A stretch of DNA of 64,000 nt from Reddybacter sp041277045 (GTDB lineage: Bacteria > Pseudomonadota > Gammaproteobacteria > Pseudomonadales > Porticoccaceae). The notes under the pieces were generated by a model. The model was not told where the DNA came from. It did no database searches and saw only the letters and a program-made list of their open reading frames with translations. The position numbers and the translations under genes were made by a program. Shown here in pieces: positions 35,796-44,086 of this stretch; the first letter of the stretch is position 1; each line of letters opens with the position of its first letter. Where the stretch lies: assembly GCA_041277045.1 (NCBI GenBank), contig JBGFSY010000002.1, forward strand, positions 124,001-188,000, written 5' to 3'.

Positions 35796-38700
35796 ATGTT
35801 GAATCGCAGGCGTATTTTTTGGGGCTTTCTGGGTTACTTGCTATTTGTTGTATACGGCAGTCTTATTCCCTTTGAATATCGCGCTTATAGCCTCGATGAG
35901 GCCTTGTCCCAGTTTGCCGATATTCCTTATCTGGCTTTAGGCATTGCATCCCGGGCCGACTGGATCGCCAATATTGTTCTTTATATTCCTCTGTCGTTTT
36001 TAGCCTGTCTATGGCTTGGCGGGGCAGGCCGTATAAAAGCCACTCATTATTTGGTTTTGCCTGTGGTGTTGGCGTTGGTGCTGGCCATTGCTACGGCCGT
36101 CGAATTCACGCAAATATTTTTCGCACCGCGCACGGTGTCTATCAATGATTTGATCGCTGAAACCCTGGGTGGCCTTGGCGGTATCGCATTATGGGTGTTT
36201 GGTCGACACTGGCTACTGCATTTGTTGCAGTCGTTTCGCCAGGGTGGGCATCAATCCATTGTCGCGGTGTTCAGTGCTTATGGATTGTTTTACCTTGCTC
36301 AGTCCTTATTTCCCTTTGATCTTGTGGTTTCCCTCGATGAGTTGAGGTGGAAGCTGAGTTCAGATAATTACGCGGTATTACTTGCTGGCGATGGCTCTTC
36401 TCTATTTCGTGAGCTGGCACGTTTACTGGGCGAGGTGGTGGCTATCGTCCCCTTGGGTGTACTGGCAGCGCTGGCCTATCCGCGTTGGGGGCAGAGCGAT
36501 AAAGGCAGCTTGCACAGGGTTTTTATCATTGGTGCAGGGCTGGGTGGGTGTTTGGAGTTTACACAGTTTTTTATGGCCTCCGGGGTGAGTCAGGGTTTAT
36601 CGGTGTTGATGAGAGCCGGTGGTCTGACGCTGGGTGTGTTGTTAGGGCAAGGCTTGAAAAGCTGGGGAATAGGCTTTTTGGCGCGCCTTATTCGTCAGTT
36701 AACGCCGCTGCTATGCCTACCTTATGTTATCGCCCTGGCGGCATTGGCTGGCTGGTTTAACGAGGCCTGGTATTCGCTTTCACTATTCACAGCAAGCCTG
36801 GCTGAAGTACGGGTGATGCCTTTTTACTACCATTATTATTCGACCGAGCCCGAGGCAATGGCGAGCTTGTTGGCGAATATGACAATGTATATGCCCGTTG
36901 GTTTGGCCATTTGGGCGGGGCGTTTGCAGCGAGCGAAAAGGGTCTCAAGGTCGGTAGGTGTTTTTAATGCTCGGAAGGGGGTGGTTCGAGTAACGGCTGT
37001 GGCGGCAGTGGGTCTGGCACTGTTTATTGAGTTGGGTAAAGTGCTGGCTCCGTCTAAACATCCTGACTTTACTAATTTATTGATTGCGGCAGTAGCGGCG
37101 GTGTTGAGCTATTTGTTTATGCGCTGGTTGGAGGGTGCGCTGCTGGAAAAGGCTGATGTGTCCTCATCAAGCCCAATACTTGCCGATATTGATTATGAGG
37201 GTGTTGTTGATCCTGGAGTCGATTCTGGTGTTGAGCCTAGTGTCGATATTAGCGTTGCACCCATTAGTCGCGATGCAGTGACTGCCCGAGTTGCACCTCA
37301 CCCGGGGGTATCGACCAGGCCTCTATCAACACGGCATTTTTTGTATGCACTGCCCTTGGCTCTGTGTGTTGGTTTTGGCTTGTCTGCTTATCCCATACTC
37401 TCGCCACTATTGGCTTTTACTTTGCTGGCCTACGCTACCTTGCTATGGCGTCGCCCCCTGCTGTGGCTGTTTGTGATTCCTCTGCTCTTGCCGTTGCTCG
37501 ATTTAAGCCAGCACACGGGGCGTTTGTTGCTGGATGAGTTTGACCTCTTTGTGCTGGTGACATTGCTGGTCGGCAGCCTGCGAGTTATGCGCCAGCCGCC
37601 CTTGAACTGGCCGAGCCCCTTGTTGCCCCCGGTGCTGGCTTTGTTGTGGTGCAGTTGGCTAGTTGCCGTATTGTCACCGTTATGGCCCTTGTTGGCTGAC
37701 GAGAGTTTGCGCCAGGCGGGTTCGCACTCGCCGCTTGAGGCGTGGATGGTGGGCAAGGGGTTGTTGTGGGCGCTATTGCTGGTGCCGGTAATTCGACGAA
37801 CCAGAGGGGATCAGCTCGAACAGGCTCGTGGCTACTTGCTATGGAGCTTGAGTATGGGCTTGTTTTTACTCTCGTTGGTGGTGATAGCCGAGCGCTATGC
37901 CTTTGTCGGCCTGGCTAATTTCGATAATGTCTTTCGGGTAACAGGCACTTTTTCCAGTATGCGTACGGGCGGGGCTTATATAGAAGCTTATATCGCGTTT
38001 GCCTTTCCGGCGCTGCTGGTAGTAACGCTGAACCAGCGCCGCGGGCTGTTGCAAGCTCTGGGCGTAGTGGTAATAGTGATGGCCGTTTACGCGATGTTTG
38101 TGACGTACTCTCGGGTGGGTTACGTCGCGCTGGCTTTAGGTTTTGTGATGATATTTGTGGTCTGGCTGAAGGCTGCCTACAGACTGTCGAAACTGAAGAA
38201 AATGGCCCTGTTCATGGGGCTTGGCTTCGTCGTCGTAGCTGTATTCATACCACTACTGTCCAGCGGTTTTGCCCAATATCGGCTCGCTCGCTCGGCGGAT
38301 GACTTTACATTCAGGCTCAATCATTGGCAGCAGGCCATTGGCTTGATGGACGGCGGTGTGTTGAGCAAAGTGTTGGGGGAAGGTTTTGGGCAGTACCCCG
38401 TTAATCATCTCTTATATGCCAGCGAAAATGAGGTGTCGAGTAGCTATCAACTGCAACAACAACAAGTGGCAACAAACTACTTACTCTTAAGGGCGGGCAA
38501 GACGGCCTACCTTGAACAACGCGTCGATATTTCACCACATCAGCGCTATCAGTTGTCGCTGCGGATTCGTCAGCCTGAATATATAAGGGTTACAGCTGCT
38601 AGCCCTGCCCTGAGTGTCTTTATTTGTGAAAAGGCATTGTTGTATTCTTTTGGCTGTATCAGCCAGGCGGTGAATACTCAGGGGCTGACAAAAGATTGGC

Positions 38701-39218
38701 GGGAAGAGGTGATCGTTATCGACTCTGCTGATAAGGGCGCAGCCTTGTGGCCTCAACGCCCTGTTAAGCTTTCCCTACATATAGCCAGTGGTGGCATTGA
38801 AATTGCTGATCTGCGGCTAACAATGGCCGATGGCTCTGAGGTGCTGAACAACGGGGATTTTGCGCAAGGGCTTAAACACTGGTTATTTGTGACAGACCAG
38901 GATCTCGCCTGGCATATTCATCAGCAGTGGGTAGAGGTCTTCTTTGCTCAGGGTGTGCTGGGCCTGATATTGTTGGCTTTGCTGTTTTTGGTTTTGGCGC
39001 GTGTGCTATATCGCCCTTTGCTACGCGGTGATATCCAGGCTACTGCGTTCTTCAGTGCCTTTTTTGCTTTATTTATTGTGGGCTTGTTGGGCAGTACTAT
39101 GGATGCGGGGCGCAGTTCTATGTTGTTTTATTTAATGGCCTTTTGTATGGTGTTACTGTTTGGCGTTAAGCCATTGCCCTTATCGAGGGAGTTTGTTAAA
39201 CGCGATCGAAGTCAGTAA
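35796..39218 (+). CDS. Giant VanZ-like / O-antigen ligase fusion membrane protein
   Basis: A 1140-residue polytopic protein. Residues 1 to about 450 contain three VanZ-like units. Each has an Asp/Asn-rich loop and the motif 'EFTQ' or 'ELGK': TAVEFTQIFFAPRTVSINDLIAE, LEFTQFFMASGVSQGL and LFIELGKVLAPSKHPDFTN. A soluble Asp/Val-rich linker (about 455-510) follows. Residues from about 515 onward are a Wzy/WaaL-type ligase with FVTYSRVGYVALALG. Its large periplasmic loop (about 880-1035) includes a beta-rich insertion ending NNGDFAQGLKHWLF, followed by HIHQQWVEVFFAQGVLG, the ligase His motif. It probably ligates or polymerises the glycan. The VanZ part may bind the lipid carrier or the acceptor. 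Confidence 0.8.
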   Translation: MLNRRRIFWGFLGYLLFVVYGSLIPFEYRAYSLDEALSQFADIPYLALGIASRADWIANIVLYIPLSFLACLWLGGAGRIKATHYLVLPVVLALVLAIATAVEFTQIFFAPRTVSINDLIAETLGGLGGIALWVFGRHWLLHLLQSFRQGGHQSIVAVFSAYGLFYLAQSLFPFDLVVSLDELRWKLSSDNYAVLLAGDGSSLFRELARLLGEVVAIVPLGVLAALAYPRWGQSDKGSLHRVFIIGAGLGGCLEFTQFFMASGVSQGLSVLMRAGGLTLGVLLGQGLKSWGIGFLARLIRQLTPLLCLPYVIALAALAGWFNEAWYSLSLFTASLAEVRVMPFYYHYYSTEPEAMASLLANMTMYMPVGLAIWAGRLQRAKRVSRSVGVFNARKGVVRVTAVAAVGLALFIELGKVLAPSKHPDFTNLLIAAVAAVLSYLFMRWLEGALLEKADVSSSSPILADIDYEGVVDPGVDSGVEPSVDISVAPISRDAVTARVAPHPGVSTRPLSTRHFLYALPLALCVGFGLSAYPILSPLLAFTLLAYATLLWRRPLLWLFVIPLLLPLLDLSQHTGRLLLDEFDLFVLVTLLVGSLRVMRQPPLNWPSPLLPPVLALLWCSWLVAVLSPLWPLLADESLRQAGSHSPLEAWMVGKGLLWALLLVPVIRRTRGDQLEQARGYLLWSLSMGLFLLSLVVIAERYAFVGLANFDNVFRVTGTFSSMRTGGAYIEAYIAFAFPALLVVTLNQRRGLLQALGVVVIVMAVYAMFVTYSRVGYVALALGFVMIFVVWLKAAYRLSKLKKMALFMGLGFVVVAVFIPLLSSGFAQYRLARSADDFTFRLNHWQQAIGLMDGGVLSKVLGEGFGQYPVNHLLYASENEVSSSYQLQQQQVATNYLLLRAGKTAYLEQRVDISPHQRYQLSLRIRQPEYIRVTAASPALSVFICEKALLYSFGCISQAVNTQGLTKDWREEVIVIDSADKGAALWPQRPVKLSLHIASGGIEIADLRLTMADGSEVLNNGDFAQGLKHWLFVTDQDLAWHIHQQWVEVFFAQGVLGLILLALLFLVLARVLYRPLLRGDIQATAFFSAFFALFIVGLLGSTMDAGRSSMLFYLMAFCMVLLFGVKPLPLSREFVKRDRSQ

Positions 39219-39275
39219 TTATCCGCTGGTAAAAGCGAGTCGGTTTAGTAGGCCGATTCACACGGAGAGTGATTT

Positions 39276-39683
39276 ATGAAAAAAGTAATATTTGCAGGTA
39301 TGGTGTTGGCGTTTGGGGCGACGAATGTAGTGGCTAATTGTACATCGGGTTCAGAGACCGCAGCGTCGGTTTTGGCTGGGAAGTCTGTTTCGGCCTTAGG
39401 TGGTGCCGCGGAGACCTGGAACGAATCCCACTGTGGGTCGGGGACTTCTGGTGAGTTATGGAAAGTGGGTGCTGGTACTGCGGTTGATCCTGCGGCTGAG
39501 ATCGGCACATGGTCTGTCTCTGGGAATGATGTCACCTATAACTACGGCACAGCCGCTACCACTTATACCTGGACCTTGCATCAGGTCGGCGCTGGCGCTA
39601 GGTATTTCTTTTGTAATGGTACGTCGCTAGTGGCCAGTGGAACTTTAGGCGCTCTGGGGGATTGTTCGACGCCAGCACCGTGA
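39276..39683 (+). CDS. Small secreted cysteine-containing protein, unknown
   Basis: A 135-residue protein with a clear signal peptide (MKKVIFAGMVLAFGATNVVA, cleavage probably before NCTSG). The mature part is Gly, Thr and Ser-rich with four Cys residues, which could form two disulfides. The sequence ETWNESHCGSGTSGELWKVG and SVSGNDVTYNYGTAATTYTW suggests a compact beta-structure. There is no PEP-CTERM tail or lipobox. GGAGAG precedes the ATG. It follows the VanZ/ligase gene by 57 bases and may be cotranscribed. I do not recognise the family. Confidence 0.7.
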   Translation: MKKVIFAGMVLAFGATNVVANCTSGSETAASVLAGKSVSALGGAAETWNESHCGSGTSGELWKVGAGTAVDPAAEIGTWSVSGNDVTYNYGTAATTYTWTLHQVGAGARYFFCNGTSLVASGTLGALGDCSTPAP

Positions 39684-39729
39684 AAATCAGCTCTGGATTA
39701 TTAGCTCGGCCGGATTGGCTATGAATAAC

Positions 39730-41631
39730 TCAGGCATTTGAAAAATGGGTATCTAGCCACAATTCCAACACCGTCAACACCCAAATTAACTCACCGTAAT
39801 AGGCCGCATGGCCATTGCGGTGCAGATCAATTAGTTCATCAATAAAGGCTGGATTCAGCCATTGCCGCTTTTTAAGCTTCAGCAGGTTGTCGTAGGCCAT
39901 TTCCTGCAGGGGCTGGTGGCTTTGCATCCACACGCCAAAGGGTAGGCCGAAGCCCTGTTTTTTCTTGTTGATGGTTTCATCGGGGAGCCAATTGTGCAGG
40001 GCCTTTTTGTAGAAATGGCGTAGATTTTTCCCCTTCATCTTCCATTGGCCGGGTATCTGGCAGGCAAAGGCAAGGAGCTCGTCATCGAGCATGGGGTAGG
40101 TCACTTCCACACCTGCCACGGCACACATGTGATTGACCTTTCTAAGGTCATTGTCAGCCAGGGTGAATTGCCAGTCGAGATAGAGCATGCGGTTCAGGGT
40201 TGAAGCATCGGACGGCAGTTGGTAAACCTGTTGTTGCAGGGCAGCCGGTGAGGCCGTATTTATCTGCGCAAGAAAGTCGCTGGAGAATATTTCTTCAGGC
40301 CGATGGCGGTTGAGAAAATTATAGCTTTGCAGTCGCTCGGGCAGGGGTACATTGGCCTGGTCGATATAGCTTTTTGCCTTGGCAGCCAGGGCGATTTGAC
40401 TGGGCAGGGCTTGCGTAAAAGGCTCAATCAAATGGCTGCGCAGGGCGGCGGGCACTTGCTGGTAGGCCTCAAAAACCCCCTGTTTGGCGTAACGTTCGTT
40501 ACCGGCAAATATCTCGTCGCCACCGTCACCGGCAAGCAGGCATTTGATACCGTCTTCCGCCGCCAATTTTGCGCAAAAATAGGCGGGCAGGGCAGAGGAG
40601 TTGCCGAAGGGTTCGTCGTAGCTGGTGGCGATGTCGGGCAGGGCATCAACCACGTCGTCGGGGGTGACGTAGTATTCGTTGAGTTTGACGCCAAATTTTT
40701 TCGCGCTAATGCGGGCGTAGGCCATCTCGTCGTAGCCTTCGGCGGCAAAGCCGATGGAATAGGCGCGAGTCTGGCCTTCGCTCAATTCAGAGAGCATGCC
40801 GGTGACGCTCGAGCTGTCGAGCCCGCCACTGAGGAAGGCACCGGTGGTGCTGTAGTCGGTAACGGCGCGGCCGACGGCAGATTTAAGCTGGGGGCGCAGT
40901 TCTTTGGTCATGGCGCGAAAGCTCTTTTCTGAGCTTTCTGAGAAGTGGGGCTGCCAGTAATTGTGTATTTCTGTTTTGCCGCCGCTGTATTTTAAGTAGT
41001 GCCCGGCGGGCAATTTGGCCAGGCCCTGATAGATGGATACGGGGCTGGGCACCATGTGGAAATAAATAAAGTCGTAAATGCCCTGGGGCAGGATTTTACG
41101 CTCGACGCCGCTGTGGGCCAGCACGGTGCTGGCGGATGAGCCAAATACCAGGCCGTCTTTTGTTTGGGCATCTTTAGGTTGAGCATAGTACAGCGGGAAG
41201 TGAGCGAGGCGATCAACCCCTGCTAATACCGTGTTATTGGCCGTATCAATAATCACAAAGGCAAAGTTGCCACCAAGCTGGCGGAGGAAATTGTTGCTGT
41301 CTTCACGATAGGCGGCAGCGAGTGCGGCGCTATCGCCAGCTTCACCAGCCAATGTCGTGAGGTGAGCATTCTTCCACTGGGGGTGGCCAATAATGGCGAC
41401 CATGCCGCTGTCTGCACTGCTGTTGCTGAGCGGGTATAGCCTGTCCGTCGCCGCGCAGGAATAAATATTGCTGGCGTGGGTGTCCGTATTCAACGAGGTG
41501 TTTAAACCCGCCAGCATGGCGTCGAGTTCAATATAGGCATTGCGCGGGGCAGCGTTTGGCAGGAACCAACCGGCGAGGCCTTTAGTGAGCGTTGGCCGTC
41601 TGAGATTATTAGGGCTGAGATTGCTTGGCAT
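39730..41631 (-). CDS. Asparagine-synthase-like amidotransferase without the N-terminal catalytic Cys
   Basis: A 633-residue protein of the AsnB fold. The synthetase domain is intact: GAFLSGGLDSSSVTGML (PPi loop, about residue 262), YSIGFAAEGYDEMAYARISAKKFG, CLLAGDGGDEIFAGNERY and KKKQGFGLPFGVW. The glutaminase domain is recognisable (RQLGGNFAFVIIDT, LPAGHYLKY), but the protein begins MPSNLSPNNLRR and has no Met-Cys-Gly start. The N-terminal nucleophile is therefore missing, and glutamine cannot be hydrolysed in the usual way. Similar proteins accompany exosortase-type polysaccharide loci and may use ammonia or adenylate a carboxylate such as a uronic acid for amide formation. It precedes the rml genes in reverse order of transcription. 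Confidence 0.85.
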   Translation of the reverse strand: MPSNLSPNNLRRPTLTKGLAGWFLPNAAPRNAYIELDAMLAGLNTSLNTDTHASNIYSCAATDRLYPLSNSSADSGMVAIIGHPQWKNAHLTTLAGEAGDSAALAAAYREDSNNFLRQLGGNFAFVIIDTANNTVLAGVDRLAHFPLYYAQPKDAQTKDGLVFGSSASTVLAHSGVERKILPQGIYDFIYFHMVPSPVSIYQGLAKLPAGHYLKYSGGKTEIHNYWQPHFSESSEKSFRAMTKELRPQLKSAVGRAVTDYSTTGAFLSGGLDSSSVTGMLSELSEGQTRAYSIGFAAEGYDEMAYARISAKKFGVKLNEYYVTPDDVVDALPDIATSYDEPFGNSSALPAYFCAKLAAEDGIKCLLAGDGGDEIFAGNERYAKQGVFEAYQQVPAALRSHLIEPFTQALPSQIALAAKAKSYIDQANVPLPERLQSYNFLNRHRPEEIFSSDFLAQINTASPAALQQQVYQLPSDASTLNRMLYLDWQFTLADNDLRKVNHMCAVAGVEVTYPMLDDELLAFACQIPGQWKMKGKNLRHFYKKALHNWLPDETINKKKQGFGLPFGVWMQSHQPLQEMAYDNLLKLKKRQWLNPAFIDELIDLHRNGHAAYYGELIWVLTVLELWLDTHFSNA

Positions 41632-41662
41632 GTTTAGACTAGATCTTCTTTTGTTTGTGGAT

Positions 41663-42229
41663 TTAGTGGCTCAGCGTATCAGGAGTCAGTGCTGAATCGG
41701 CCAGCGACTTGCCCTGCTGATCTTTGCCCGACAGGCTGGGTGCTCCCTCGATACGATCCAGCGGCCAGTCGATGCCGATAGTTGGGTCATCCCATTGCAC
41801 ACAGCCTTCGTCAGCCGGGTGGTAGAGGTCGGTGCACTTATAGGTGATTAATGCCGTGTCGCTGGTCACCAGAAAACCGTGGGCAAAGCCCTCGGGTATC
41901 CATAGCTGGTGATGATTGTCCGCCGATAGAAAACGGCCAACCCACTTGCCAAAGGTCGGCGAGTCGGCGCGTATATCCACCGCGACATCGAAGATTTCAC
42001 CCTGTAAGACATAGAGTAATTTGCCCTGGGGCTTGGGCCATTGGTAGTGCAGGCCGCGCAGTACGCCACGGCTGGAAAAGGACACATTGTCCTGCACAAA
42101 GTTGCCCTTAATGCCGAGTTCGGCATAGCGCTGCTGGTGGAAGGTTTCTTTGAAATAGCCACGCTCGTCGCCGTAAACATCGGGCTTAATCAGCAGGATT
42201 TCGGGTATTTCGGTGTGTTCAGCTTCCAT
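41663..42229 (-). CDS. rmlC: dTDP-4-dehydrorhamnose 3,5-epimerase
   Basis: A 188-residue cupin that epimerises C3 and C5 of dTDP-4-keto-6-deoxyglucose, the third step to dTDP-L-rhamnose. EILLIKPDVYGDERGYFKETF, NVSFSSRGVLRGLHYQWP (catalytic His in RGLHYQ), GKLLYVLQGEIFDVAVDIR, and LWIPEGFAHGFLV with YKCTDLYHP are all present. It is the last gene of rmlB-D-A-C and starts 38 bases after rmlA ends. Confidence 0.95.
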   Translation of the reverse strand: MEAEHTEIPEILLIKPDVYGDERGYFKETFHQQRYAELGIKGNFVQDNVSFSSRGVLRGLHYQWPKPQGKLLYVLQGEIFDVAVDIRADSPTFGKWVGRFLSADNHHQLWIPEGFAHGFLVTSDTALITYKCTDLYHPADEGCVQWDDPTIGIDWPLDRIEGAPSLSGKDQQGKSLADSALTPDTLSH

Positions 42230-42267
42230 TGTCGGCCTTTTTACGGTATCTGGTTTTCAGCAATCGT

Positions 42268-43152
42268 TTAAAAAATATCTTCTTTTAGAATTTGCAGCAG
42301 GTACTGGCCATAGCCATTTTTCTTCAGCGGTTCGGCGAGTTTTTCAACTTGCGCGGCATCGATATAACCCATGCGATAGGCGATCTCTTCGAGGCAGGCG
42401 ATTTTTAAGCCCTGCCGGGTTTCAATAGTTTTAATAAAGGTGGATGCCTCAAGCAGGGATTCGTGGGTGCCGGTGTCGAGCCAGGCGGCGCCACGGCCGA
42501 GGTTCTCAACGTTGAGCTGTTGCCTGTTGAGGTAGACCTGATTGACATCGGTGATTTCCAGCTCGCCGCGAGAACTGGGCTTAATCTGTTCGGCAATATC
42601 GACCACTTGATTGTCGTAAAAATACAGGCCGGTGACGGCGTAGCGAGACTTGGGCTGGATTGGTTTTTCTTCAATGCTCACCGCTTTGCCTGTGGCGTCG
42701 AATTCAACCACGCCATAGCGCTCGGGGTCGTGTACCGGATAGGCAAACACTGTGCTGCCACTTTTTACTTCATTGGCCCGCTGTAGCAGTTGGCTGAGGT
42801 TGTGACCGTAATACAGGTTGTCACCAAGGATTAAAGCAGAGGGGCTATTGCCGAGAAATTCTTTGCCAATAATAAAGGCCTGAGCAAGCCCGTCGGGTGA
42901 AGCTTGCACCGCATATTGAATGTTTAAGCCCCACTGGTTACCGTCACCGAGCAGTTGCTCGAAGCGAGGCGTGTCCTGGGGTGTGGAGATCAACAGAATA
43001 TCTTTAATACCCGCCAGCATCAGCGTTGAGAGGGGATAGTAGATCATCGGCTTGTCGTAGATCGGCAGTAGCTGTTTGGAGATAACCTGGGTGATGGGGT
43101 AGAGGCGGGTGCCTGAACCACCGGCGAGAATAATGCCCTTGCGTTGACTCAT
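42268..43152 (-). CDS. rmlA: Glucose-1-phosphate thymidylyltransferase
   Basis: The first enzyme of the dTDP-L-rhamnose pathway, making dTDP-glucose from glucose-1-phosphate and dTTP. It has RKGIILAGGSGTRLYPIT (nucleotide loop), KQLLPIYDKPMIYYPLSTLMLAGI, ALILGDNLYYGHNL, and ITDVNQVYLNRQQLNVENLGRG. ATG at 43152, with AAGGA about eight bases before it, gives 294 residues, the normal family length. An ATG further upstream at 43185 adds 11 residues that do not fit the family. Confidence 0.95.
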   Translation of the reverse strand: MSQRKGIILAGGSGTRLYPITQVISKQLLPIYDKPMIYYPLSTLMLAGIKDILLISTPQDTPRFEQLLGDGNQWGLNIQYAVQASPDGLAQAFIIGKEFLGNSPSALILGDNLYYGHNLSQLLQRANEVKSGSTVFAYPVHDPERYGVVEFDATGKAVSIEEKPIQPKSRYAVTGLYFYDNQVVDIAEQIKPSSRGELEITDVNQVYLNRQQLNVENLGRGAAWLDTGTHESLLEASTFIKTIETRQGLKIACLEEIAYRMGYIDAAQVEKLAEPLKKNGYGQYLLQILKEDIF

Positions 43153-43192
43153 ACTGTCGTCATTCCTTGTTTTATGGTCTGCCATCTAATCA

Positions 43193-44086
43193 TTAGCGGC
43201 TTGCGCTGATCTCCCCCAGCAGGTGTGCCAGTGGTTCCTGCCAGCCGGGTAATTGTAACTGGAAAGTGCCTTGCAGTTTCTCCGTATTCATCACTGAATT
43301 TGCCGGACGTTGCGCCGGGGTAGGGTAACCTGAAGTCGGTGTCGGTTTGATGTCTTCGGGCCTGATTTTAAGCGGCATACCCAGGGCTTGCGCATGGCGA
43401 ACAATTTCTTGCGCCAGACCATGCCAGCTGGTTTGCCCCGCAGGTGCTAAGTGATAAACCCCTTCCTGACCGATGCCGGCGGCGAGTAGCAGTAGGCAAT
43501 TGGCAGTGACATCGGCAATTAGGCTGGCCGGTGTTGGACTGCCGATTTGGTCGCTGACAATGCTTAGTTCTTCGCGTTCAGCAGCCAACCTCAGAATCGT
43601 CTTAATAAAATTGCCGCGCCGCGCCGAGTAAACCCAGCTAACACGAAACACTAAATGACGGCAGCCACTAGCCTGCAGTGCTTGCAGGCCAGCCAGCTTG
43701 CTAGCACCGTAAATATTGGCCGGTGCCGTGTTGTCGTGTTCGAGATAAGCGTCACTTTTGCTGCCGTCAAACACGTAGTCGGTGGAGTAATCCACCACGA
43801 GAATATCTCGCTGCCGAGCAAGCTCGCCAAGCAGGGCGGGCAGGTCGCGATTGAGGGCATAGGCCTGCTCGCGTTCGGTTTCGGCCAAATCAACGGCTGT
43901 GTAAGCCGCGGCATTCACAATAACGTCCGGCTTATGGCTGGCGATCAGCGCGCTAAGGGCAGCTTTGTCGGTGAGTGAGCAGTCTTGTCGGGTGATGGCG
44001 GTCACTATCCCGACACTCAGTAGTGAACGGCGCAACTCCCAACCGACCTGCCCGTCGGCGCCGAGCAGGAGAATATTCGTTGTCAT
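43193..44086 (-). CDS. rmlD: dTDP-4-dehydrorhamnose reductase
   Basis: A 297-residue extended SDR that reduces dTDP-4-keto-L-rhamnose with NAD(P)H, the last step of the pathway. NILLLGADGQVGWELRRSL is the nucleotide-binding motif, VIVNAAAYTAVDLAE and YSTDYVFDG are conserved, and YGASKLAGLQAL is the catalytic Tyr-x3-Lys. Its ATG overlaps the end of rmlB by 4 bases. Confidence 0.95.
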   Translation of the reverse strand: MTTNILLLGADGQVGWELRRSLLSVGIVTAITRQDCSLTDKAALSALIASHKPDVIVNAAAYTAVDLAETEREQAYALNRDLPALLGELARQRDILVVDYSTDYVFDGSKSDAYLEHDNTAPANIYGASKLAGLQALQASGCRHLVFRVSWVYSARRGNFIKTILRLAAEREELSIVSDQIGSPTPASLIADVTANCLLLLAAGIGQEGVYHLAPAGQTSWHGLAQEIVRHAQALGMPLKIRPEDIKPTPTSGYPTPAQRPANSVMNTEKLQGTFQLQLPGWQEPLAHLLGEISASR

